A stretch of DNA of 17,331 bases from Desulfobacteraceae bacterium. GTDB taxonomy: Bacteria; Desulfobacterota; Desulfobacteria; Desulfobacterales; Desulfobacteraceae. The notes below the pieces were generated by a model. It ran no database searches. It was not told where the DNA came from and worked only from the letters and a program-made list of their open reading frames with translations. The translations under genes and the position numbers were made by a program. Location of the stretch: NCBI GenBank assembly GCA_022712835.1, contig JAFLJU010000199.1:1-17331 (forward strand), in the 5' to 3' direction. Shown in pieces: positions 6,336 through 12,176 of this stretch; positions within the stretch are counted from its first letter, which is position 1; the number at the start of each line of letters is the position of its first letter.

Positions 6336-7838
6336 ATGACGCAGAAAGTTGAACATTTCATCAATGGTAGGCAATTTGTTGATCCGGGCACACGTGTTGG
6401 TGATGTATATAATCCAGCCACGGGTGAAATAACCAAACAGGTTGCCTTGGCCTCAAAAGCCACTGTGGAAGTGGCCATTGCGGCAGCCGAGGCAGCTTTT
6501 CCAAAATGGAGAGATACCGCTCCGGCAAAACGGGCACAAATACTGTTTCGTTACAAGGTGCTTCTGGACGAACATGCAGAAGAGATCGACCTGCTGATGA
6601 CCCAGGAACATGGCAAGGTACTGAATGATTCCCATGGGGAGTTTCTGCGGGCTGTTGAGGTGGTGGAATTCATGTGTGGTGTGCCCGAACTCCTCAAAGG
6701 TGAGCATACCAAGGATGTGGGTACGGGTATCGATAGTTGGTCCGAGCGGCAAGCCCTGGGTGTCTGTGCCGGAATAACCCCCTTCAATTTTCCTGTTATG
6801 GTGCCGTTTTGGATGATGATTCCTGCCATTGCCTGCGGCAATACTTTTGTCCTCAAACCCTCGGAGAGGGACCCCAGTTCCATTTACCGGGTCGTTGAGC
6901 TCTTGAAGGAGGCCGGACTTCCCGATGGGGTTGTTAATATTGTCAATGGCGACAAAGAAGCAGTTGACACCCTGTTGACCGACCCCCGGATTCAGTCAGT
7001 GAGTTTTGTGGGGTCCACCCCCATTGCTGAATACATCTATACCACAGGTTGTGCCAACGGCAAGAGAGTCCAGGCCCTTGGCGGGGCTAAAAACCATGCC
7101 ATTATCATGCCGGATGCCGATATGGACAATGCCGTTTCTGCGATGATGGGGGCTGCTTTCGGCTCCTGTGGCGAACGCTGTATGGCAGTACCCGTAGCCG
7201 TAACCATCGGAGATGAGGCTGGGGATGCCTTTGTCGAAAAAATTAAGGCAGAACTTAGCAAAATGAAAATCGGGCCCGGGGACAATGCGGCCAATGACAT
7301 GGGGCCTTTGGTGACAAAAGAGCATTTTGCCAAGGTAAAAGGGTATGTGGACCTCGGAATAGAAGAGGGCGCTGACCTGGTGGTTGACGGCCGTAATCTT
7401 TCTATTGAAGGATATGAAAACGGTTATTTTCTTGGCGGCTGCCTGTTTGACAACGTCACGCCGGATATGAAAATTTATCAGGATGAAATCTTTGGACCTG
7501 TTCTGGTGGTGGTTCGTGTGAGAAACCAACAGGAAGCCATGGATCTGATTAATGCCCACGAATATGGTAATGGTACCTGTTTATTTACCCGGGACGGCGA
7601 GGCCGCACGTTATTTTGGTACCCACATCAAAGTTGGAATGGTCGGTATCAATGTCCCCCTTCCTGTGCCAGTGGCCTATCACAGTTTTGGTGGGTGGAAG
7701 CGGTCAAGTTTTGGAGCTCATGGTATGTATGGTAAGGATTCAATCCATTTCTTTACCCGGCGTAAAACCATCACCCAGCGCTGGCCCTCTGCAGGGGTGC
7801 GTGAGGGTGCAGTGTTTACTTTCCCCAGCAACAAATAA
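6336..7838 (+). CDS. mmsA: CoA-acylating methylmalonate-semialdehyde dehydrogenase
   Basis: This 500-residue aldehyde dehydrogenase matches MmsA, which converts methylmalonate or malonate semialdehyde, NAD+ and CoA to propionyl- or acetyl-CoA with CO2 release. Landmarks are ITPFNFPVMVPFWM (147-160, oxyanion Asn151), LKPSERDP (173-180), FVGSTPIAEYIY (224-235), ALGGAKNHAIIMPDAD (247-262) and the catalytic cysteine in GSCGERCMA (Cys282). The general-base Glu of hydrolytic ALDHs (ELGGK) is replaced by Ala in ALGGAKN, as expected for CoA-acylating members. The ATG at 6336 follows GGAGGT (6322-6327) at 8-nt spacing; the longer open frame from a TTG at 6306 is not favoured. It is the last gene of the operon. 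In valine, inositol, beta-alanine or 3-hydroxypropionate breakdown it delivers acyl-CoA; which applies here is not evident. Confidence 0.95.
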   Translation: MTQKVEHFINGRQFVDPGTRVGDVYNPATGEITKQVALASKATVEVAIAAAEAAFPKWRDTAPAKRAQILFRYKVLLDEHAEEIDLLMTQEHGKVLNDSHGEFLRAVEVVEFMCGVPELLKGEHTKDVGTGIDSWSERQALGVCAGITPFNFPVMVPFWMMIPAIACGNTFVLKPSERDPSSIYRVVELLKEAGLPDGVVNIVNGDKEAVDTLLTDPRIQSVSFVGSTPIAEYIYTTGCANGKRVQALGGAKNHAIIMPDADMDNAVSAMMGAAFGSCGERCMAVPVAVTIGDEAGDAFVEKIKAELSKMKIGPGDNAANDMGPLVTKEHFAKVKGYVDLGIEEGADLVVDGRNLSIEGYENGYFLGGCLFDNVTPDMKIYQDEIFGPVLVVVRVRNQQEAMDLINAHEYGNGTCLFTRDGEAARYFGTHIKVGMVGINVPLPVPVAYHSFGGWKRSSFGAHGMYGKDSIHFFTRRKTITQRWPSAGVREGAVFTFPSNK

Positions 7839-7847
7839 GCCTGTATC

Positions 7848-7886
7848 AAATAGCCGCTTATTTAATTGAGAGAGCGGCTATTTTTT
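7848..7886 (+). terminator. Intrinsic terminator of the nitroreductase-ferredoxin-mmsA operon
   Basis: An 11-nt arm AAATAGCCGCT (7848-7858) pairs perfectly with AGCGGCTATTT (7873-7883), and a run of six T starts at 7881. It begins 9 bp after the mmsA stop. Confidence 0.92.
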
Positions 7887-8023
7887 AAATATTATATGGA
7901 GGTCTGAGAGTGATGATTGAGTGCCCTCGATCATAGATATTGGCCTTGCAGATCTCTGTTCATATTTTTATTTCAATTTTTGAATTAACAGTTTTCTTAT
8001 TTTAGATTACCACCTAATATAAA

Positions 8024-8095
8024 ATAACGCCCTGCCAACAGATTGGCAAGGGACACTCCACAATTGACCAAAAATCTGCGACAGATCCTGTTATC
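8024..8095 (-). repeat. Possible degenerate third attC-like site
   Basis: On the plus strand, ATAAC (8024-8028) and GTTAT, about 65 bp downstream, bracket a second pair of complementary hexamers (CAGATT and AATCTG). Read on the minus strand, the end GGCAGGGCGTTAT resembles the GCGGGCGTTAGGC end of the site at 12020-12128 and of Vibrio-type attC sites. The unpaired spacers are longer than usual and the R boxes do not fit GTTRRRY, so this is tentative. Confidence 0.25.
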
Positions 8096-8110
8096 AAAGG
8101 ATACTCACTT

Positions 8111-8163
8111 AATTATTAACCCCCAAATAACCGGCTTGCCTTGTTCATTTGGTTGTTAAAATT
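8111..8163. repeat. Imperfect hairpin downstream of the RhuM gene
   Basis: AATT-A-TTAAC (8111-8120) plus CCAAAT (8123-8128) pair with ATTTGG (8147-8152) plus GTTAAAATT (8155-8163), giving about 15 bp with one bulge, two mismatches and an 18-nt loop. It lies 37 bp past the RhuM stop and may end or stabilise that minus-strand transcript; there is no proper T-run. Confidence 0.45.
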
Positions 8164-8200
8164 CTGTATTGCTGTACCCCGGTCTCATGCTTGATAATTT

Positions 8201-9268
8201 CTATTCTTTATCTTCATTTTTCTGTTCCAACTGCTTGATCATCCGGTCGAAATCACTTTCAAATAAGCAATCCTGAATGATGCGGTATTTTTCAAATTCA
8301 CTTTCGGCATGGGCCTTGGCAATTTCTGCTGTGACTTTTCCTGCGTCCTGCAGAATTTCCCGGTCTGTCGCTTCGATGAAGCGGTTGAGGCGTTTTTCCC
8401 AATCTTGCATCGTCATCGGGATCTTTCTCAGTGCCATATCTTCCGCAACGTCAAGGTAGGCAGAGACCAATCGCTGTAATTGCGCCATTTCATTTTCGGA
8501 CAGATAGTTTTTGGCTACGCTGACATCGAATTTTTGAATTTTACCTTTTGGCGCGTCTTTCCAGGTGGCCAGTCCCATATTGTCTTTTTTATGATCCGCG
8601 CGGTCTATGATCACTTCCGCAGCTGTCTGGCCATGGATTGCCCAATGCAGTTTGTTTTGTACCATCGCAAAAAAACGCTTCGTGGCTTGAGCCGTTAGAT
8701 CATAATCAATGGACGTGGTATAGATATCGGTAATTTTCTGATAGAACTTACGCTCACTCAGACGAATTTCCCGGATACGTTGCAATTGCTCTTCAAAATA
8801 TTGTTTGCCAAGGACAGAACCATCATTTTTTAGACGTTCATCATCCATTGTGTAGCCTTTGATGGTGAACTCCTGAATAATCGTTGTCGCCCATTTGCGG
8901 AACTGTACGGCGCGTTCTGAGTTGACCTTGTAACCTATGGCAATGATAGCCGAAAGATTGTAATGTTTGGTATTATAATTTTTATTGTCCACCGCAGTTA
9001 TTCGAAAATTTCGAATAACTGAATTCTCTTCTAATTCACTATCGGAAAACACATTCTTCAGGTGATAGTTAATGGTATGTGTCTCGACATCATAGAGAAC
9101 GCCCATCATTTTTTGAGTAAGCCAGATGTTTTCATCCGAGTAAATCGCTTCGACACCTCCTTTGCCATTGGCCGCAACAAAGGTCAGGTATTCAGCCGCT
9201 GAAGAGCGAACTATGGAAATCTCTTTTTTTCCGGTCTGCTGAAGTTGCTTGTTTTTATCCTTCTTCAT
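8201..9268 (-). CDS. RhuM-family (virulence RhuM) protein
   Basis: A 355-residue cytoplasmic protein that fits the RhuM family, known from Salmonella SPI-3 and common on mobile islands beside restriction and toxin genes; the biochemical role is not established. The N-terminal part (about 35-155) resembles a Bro-N/KilA-N-like winged domain: IWLTQKMMGVLYDVETHTIN, a variable FRITAVDNKNYNTKHYNL segment, IIAIGYKVNSERAVQFRKWA and IKGYTMDDERLKN. The second half carries the family motifs FFAMVQNKLHWAIHGQTAAE, DRADHKKDNMGL, SVAKNYLSENE and KIPMTMQDWEKRL, then a charged coiled-coil tail. Its ATG overlaps the upstream stop (ATGA at 9268-9265), and GGAGG precedes it by 6 nt, so it is translationally coupled to the pRiA4b-like gene. 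It is the last of a three-gene minus-strand block. A nucleic-acid-binding or toxin-like role is only a guess. Confidence 0.93.
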   Translation of the reverse strand: MKKDKNKQLQQTGKKEISIVRSSAAEYLTFVAANGKGGVEAIYSDENIWLTQKMMGVLYDVETHTINYHLKNVFSDSELEENSVIRNFRITAVDNKNYNTKHYNLSAIIAIGYKVNSERAVQFRKWATTIIQEFTIKGYTMDDERLKNDGSVLGKQYFEEQLQRIREIRLSERKFYQKITDIYTTSIDYDLTAQATKRFFAMVQNKLHWAIHGQTAAEVIIDRADHKKDNMGLATWKDAPKGKIQKFDVSVAKNYLSENEMAQLQRLVSAYLDVAEDMALRKIPMTMQDWEKRLNRFIEATDREILQDAGKVTAEIAKAHAESEFEKYRIIQDCLFESDFDRMIKQLEQKNEDKE

Positions 9269-9621
9269 TCAACTCCTCCCCAGTTTTGATATCTGTCTCG
9301 AGACCAGCGGAGGTATTTCATAAACTCCCAACAGTCACCGAAATCATACAGATAACGGAAGATGCGGCCTTTCTCTTTGATCAGATCTCCAAGACAGTAT
9401 CTGTCACACACAAGCCCGTCTTCTTTGGACTCAGGGTATTCCGTGTATCGCTTATTCTCGATGGTAAACTCATGCAGATGGCTGTCGGTCCAGCCCATGA
9501 TAATCTGGATGACATCATACAACCGGTCCAAAGCAATGTTTGCAGGTACCACAAAACGTCGCCAGATTGTCGGTTCAATATCATGCAACTCTATTTTTAA
9601 CAAATAAACTCGTTGGTTCAT
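9265..9621 (-). CDS. Short plasmid pRiA4b ORF-3-family protein
   Basis: A 118-residue protein starting MNQRVYLLKIELHDIEPTIW. It matches the N-terminal part of the pRiA4b ORF-3 / IS1096 TnpR-like family: KIELxxIEPxIWRRxxVPANIxLxxLxDVIQIIMGWxDxHLHEF, then YLYDFGDCWEF. Full members are usually longer and continue past the YDFGDxWEH motif with about 60 or more residues; here only about 19 unusual residues follow, so the protein is C-terminally truncated or shortened. The start at 9621 is chosen because GGGAGG lies 9 nt upstream and the previous gene stops 2 nt before it; the longer frame to 9639 would overlap that gene. The stop overlaps the RhuM start. Function is unknown; the family is common on mobile DNA. 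Confidence 0.85.
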   Translation of the reverse strand: MNQRVYLLKIELHDIEPTIWRRFVVPANIALDRLYDVIQIIMGWTDSHLHEFTIENKRYTEYPESKEDGLVCDRYCLGDLIKEKGRIFRYLYDFGDCWEFMKYLRWSRDRYQNWGGVE

Positions 9622-9623
9622 TA

Positions 9624-10877
9624 TTATATCGCCTCCCATTCCGGAACAGTATGGGCAAATTCCTGCTGAAAAGCCGGACGTCTGAGATTATCATTTTTGA
9701 CTTTGACTGCCAGCTTTTTCCATCTAATTTCATCATTCATCACGTCAACCATCATATGGCGAACTTTAGCCATTACCTCAGCCTTTCTCGCATACTCGTC
9801 TCGTTTTTGGCTGGAAGAAAGATTACCCAGGCCGGAAAGATACCATTTAAGCACTTTTTCAGGATACCGTTTTTCAAGTTTTTTTGCGATGCGTACATCC
9901 GCATTGCTGTCCCAATTGTATTGTGGATAACGGCACTTTGACAAAAGACTCACAACACTATCGTATTCCTTTCGATCCATGTAAATTTTCATCTGCTCGG
10001 TTTTTCCTGTATCTTTCATTTTTTTTAGGAGTCTGGGTTCAGACTCTTTCCATTCTTCTGTCTTACACGCATTTTTGAATTTTTTGTATTTATCAAGGGT
10101 TAAACTGTCTGTTGCCTGATCAAACTGAAGTTCGATCCAGGTAGTCCGGTCACCCGACTCCTGCGCCCGTTCGGCCACAAACTCTCGCAATTCATCCATC
10201 CGCCCTGTTGCCTTCTTAAGTCCTTTTTGGGCGATCTGAATCGACTTTTTTTTCTCTCCTGTTTCCCAGTAAAACCCAGCCAGATCATGGTAATCAGCGC
10301 CAACTTCCATATACTTCAACCGAAGCTCAAGATATTTATCATGGTCCCCGATCTGCCGATAAATGTTGCGTGCATTGCGTGTTTGCCAGTCATCATGCAT
10401 AGCCTCCAGGCTTTCGGCAAGGTACCGCAATTCAGAAACGGAATAGCAGGCAGCATAAGCAAGCTCATCCAGCGCATCGCCCGCCCCTGAATTGCTACTT
10501 TTAATAAACGGTAGAACAGAGTCGAGAATTTCACGTCGATACGTTTCATCGACCTTTTTTGAAGCCAGACGTTTAGTAATTTCATACAGCAATTCCCACA
10601 CCTGGTCTTCCACCCCATAAGGTCCGCCACCATACGCATCCAGATCCTCAAGATCCGGCAGCAGCTCAGCCCATATGGACATGATGGCTTCCCCTTCCGA
10701 CTGGCGGCCAAGCACTTTGGAAACAGCTGTATTTTCCTTTAAATAATCAAAGCACTCTCGACGTATCTCAGGAGAGTTTTCAGCCAGATTAAGTATCAGC
10801 TCTGAAAGGGCATTAGGCGGTGCTACTGCAATCAGTTCGGCCAGTGCAGTATCTTTTTTCGTTTTACTCTTTGCCAT
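9624..10877 (-). CDS. Helical-repeat protein resembling the C-terminal region of SWIM zinc-finger proteins, SWIM absent
   Basis: A 417-residue, charged, all-alpha protein with no signal peptide or membrane segment. The order of blocks resembles the TPR-like C-terminal part of bacterial SWIM zinc-finger proteins: an LAENSPEIRRECFDYL helix pair (about 30-45), YREILDSVLPFI, DALDELAYAACYSV, then YHDLAGFYWETGEKKKSIQIA, DELREFVAERAQESGD and WKESEPRLLKKM. The SWIM motif CxCx(n)CxH, normally N-terminal, is absent, and no reading frame for it lies in the 92 bp between this start and the attC-like site upstream. It is therefore either a stand-alone variant or an N-terminally shortened relative. It is the first gene of the block with the pRiA4b-like (2 nt gap) and RhuM genes. 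Recognition rests on pattern memory; function is unknown. Confidence 0.65.
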   Translation of the reverse strand: MAKSKTKKDTALAELIAVAPPNALSELILNLAENSPEIRRECFDYLKENTAVSKVLGRQSEGEAIMSIWAELLPDLEDLDAYGGGPYGVEDQVWELLYEITKRLASKKVDETYRREILDSVLPFIKSSNSGAGDALDELAYAACYSVSELRYLAESLEAMHDDWQTRNARNIYRQIGDHDKYLELRLKYMEVGADYHDLAGFYWETGEKKKSIQIAQKGLKKATGRMDELREFVAERAQESGDRTTWIELQFDQATDSLTLDKYKKFKNACKTEEWKESEPRLLKKMKDTGKTEQMKIYMDRKEYDSVVSLLSKCRYPQYNWDSNADVRIAKKLEKRYPEKVLKWYLSGLGNLSSSQKRDEYARKAEVMAKVRHMMVDVMNDEIRWKKLAVKVKNDNLRRPAFQQEFAHTVPEWEAI

Positions 10878-10969
10878 AGCGGTCTTACCTTTTCTTCAAT
10901 TTCAACGCATTATTTTCAAATGTATCCATCAAAACTGCCATGAAATGTTAAGTTCACAAGCTTGTCTAA

Positions 10970-11055
10970 GTGCAACGTTTTGCATCACCAGCGCGCCCGG
11001 TGAAAAAATATAATTAAAACAGCCTATTCGCGTCTGGCGTATGCATTGGTTAGGC
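10970..11055 (-). repeat. attC-like recombination site B (3' end of the gene cassette)
   Basis: Read on the minus strand it begins with R'' GCCTAAC (11055-11049, perfect RYYYAAC) and ends with GTTGCAC (10976-10970, imperfect GTTRRRY). Internal complementary segments are ATGCA/TGCAT (11041-11045 with 10981-10985), CTGG/CCAG (11034-11037 with 10988-10991) and CGCG/CGCG (11029-11032 with 10992-10995), leaving an unpaired T at 11033 like the extrahelical bases of attC hairpins. The 86-bp length is within the attC range. The cassette ORF stops 4 nt before it. Confidence 0.7.
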
Positions 11056-12025
11056 GTCATCAGTTTTGATTTTTGGGCTTGGATTTAGCTTCTTCCGATT
11101 TGATGAAACAACTTAACCATTTTGCATAAGCATCATCTGGCGGCAAAAGGCCCGCTGTTTTTGCTTTTTGAAAATCTGAACTATTTATTTGTGGTGTGGG
11201 GTCTCGAAATCTTTTCTTGAAGGTTGAAGCGAGAGCCATGCCGTGCTCGTTAAGGTCCTTACAGAGGAGATGGCTATAAAATATACCATCATCGGTATAG
11301 CTACTTATGGAATCCACCGAATTTGGATATTCGAGGTGCACATGACCATTTTTGTTTGGGAGGCCAAAGTATAACAGAGAGAAATCTTGGCTATCAGGGG
11401 CATTAGTCGCTTTATACATTTCAATTAGCTGGTTTCTTTCCTCAAGACTATTGTTCAACCAACTTGTAGCTTCAACTAAACATGTAACAATACTGAGAGG
11501 TCGGCCACCGACAGTCAGCTGTTCAAAGACTTGTTTCTGTATTTGCGCGGTTGGAAGTTGCGGCAGAGGAAAGGTTTGGAGGTCGGCAATGAAATCAAAA
11601 AGGACATCTTTTGCGATTAACCCTGTTTCTCTTTTCAGTTTGTGTTCAAATAATTTTTTGCGAATATCTTCAAAGTTTTCCTTAAGTGGCTTTACGTGTT
11701 GTTTTTTTAATGCAAGCAGGGAGTTACATATATTGAAAGATAGCATAATCGCTGCATTTGTATTTCTAATTTCTTTAGTCAACTCATCACGAGACTTGCT
11801 CCTCTCTGCAATACGTTGAGCAGCATAAGCACCGGCAAAAGCGCCCGCGAGTGAACCGACCAAAGCTGTAAAGAAAGATGAATTGCAAAACGATTTAGTT
11901 TGCTCCCAGCTTGGTAGGTACGTGATGGCTATTTCCCACCAAGTAACAACCAAGCCTGTAACTTCAGATATTTCCATTTGTCACCTTAAGGTACTGCCCT
12001 AAAAATATGGTATTGTATCGCCTAA
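10976..12025 (-). mobile_element. Integron-type gene cassette (one ORF plus attC)
   Basis: Cleavage between G and TTRRRY of the two R' boxes would release about 1,050 bp, running from TTAGGC (12025-12020) on the minus strand through the 305-residue ORF to the G at 10976. One ORF, little flanking DNA and an attC at the 3' end is the standard cassette layout. No integrase gene or attI is visible, so this may be part of a longer array or a CALIN. Confidence 0.65.
11060..11977 (-). CDS. Membrane-anchored protein of unknown function, carried as an integron-type cassette
   Basis: A 305-residue protein I do not recognise. A hydrophobic, glycine-rich segment at about residues 34-54 (ALVGSLAGAFAGAYAAQRIA, with GxxxG spacing) is a likely single membrane helix. 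A charged helical, probably coiled-coil stretch follows (about 55-115), then a soluble C-terminal domain with no motif I can name, ending in a lysine-rich tail. AAGGTG lies 5 nt before the ATG at 11977. Cassette architecture supports it as a discrete unit: its start is 42 bp inside the R' box of the upstream attC-like site and its TGA is 4 nt before the next one. It reads in the same direction as both sites. It lies just downstream of the caspase-fusion gene; partnership is possible but unproven. Confidence 0.85.
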   Translation of the reverse strand: MEISEVTGLVVTWWEIAITYLPSWEQTKSFCNSSFFTALVGSLAGAFAGAYAAQRIAERSKSRDELTKEIRNTNAAIMLSFNICNSLLALKKQHVKPLKENFEDIRKKLFEHKLKRETGLIAKDVLFDFIADLQTFPLPQLPTAQIQKQVFEQLTVGGRPLSIVTCLVEATSWLNNSLEERNQLIEMYKATNAPDSQDFSLLYFGLPNKNGHVHLEYPNSVDSISSYTDDGIFYSHLLCKDLNEHGMALASTFKKRFRDPTPQINSSDFQKAKTAGLLPPDDAYAKWLSCFIKSEEAKSKPKNQN

Positions 12026-12128
12026 CGCCCGCATAACCTGTTTTCCGTAAATGGCGGAAATCCTGCCTGCGAAGCAGACAAAGCAGGATTTATGACATAG
12101 GAAAATCTGGTTCATGCGTTTGTTATGC
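12020..12128 (-). repeat. attC-like recombination site A
   Basis: A 109-bp imperfect palindrome. On the minus strand it runs from GCATAAC (12128-12122, R''-like) to CGTTAGGC, whose GTTAGGC (12026-12020) is a perfect GTTRRRY. Outer arms pair GCATAACC (12031-12038) with GGTTCATGC (12109-12117), leaving an extrahelical C, and TTTTCC (12041-12046) with GGAAAA (12100-12105). The inner part is a nested hairpin: AAATCCTGC (12058-12066) with GCAGGATTT (12083-12091), and CTGC/GCAG around GAA (12067-12077). The minus-strand ends (AACAAACGC and GCGGGCGTTAGGC) resemble Vibrio-type attC ends. Confidence 0.75.
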
Positions 12129-12176
12129 ATTTTATATAATTTGTATAGTTTCTGTAAGTAGGTATAAATATATTAC

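Larger units (their letters stand above)
7887..8200. other. Intergenic junction between metabolic operon and accessory block
   Basis: No convincing gene is seen here. The stretch holds an orphan GGAGGT (7899-7904) followed by a short reading frame of a few codons (ATGATTGAGTGCCC..., stop near 7933), an attC-like dyad at 8024-8095, and a hairpin at 8111-8163. It marks the change from plus-strand metabolic genes to minus-strand accessory genes, and could be a remnant left by insertion. Confidence 0.5.

Noticed and set aside
6996..7559. A 187-codon frame antisense to mmsA
   Set aside because: It is a shadow of a strongly conserved ALDH gene; its composition is typical of an antisense frame.
9624..10877. 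Frameshifted remnant of a larger SWIM gene
   Set aside because: The frame is open for 417 codons with a plausible start, and no fragment of the SWIM motif was found in any frame upstream.
10970..11055. Site B as a simple rho-independent terminator of the 305-residue gene
   Set aside because: It has no T-run on the transcript strand, and its R''/R' boxes and extrahelical base fit attC better.
11352..11819. A 155-codon plus-strand frame inside the cassette
   Set aside because: It is antisense to the 305-residue ORF, which has a good ribosome site and the right orientation relative to the attC-like sites.
12020..12128. Site A as a MITE or insertion-sequence end
   Set aside because: No target-site duplication or transposase was seen, and the core GTTAGGC and cassette arrangement favour attC.
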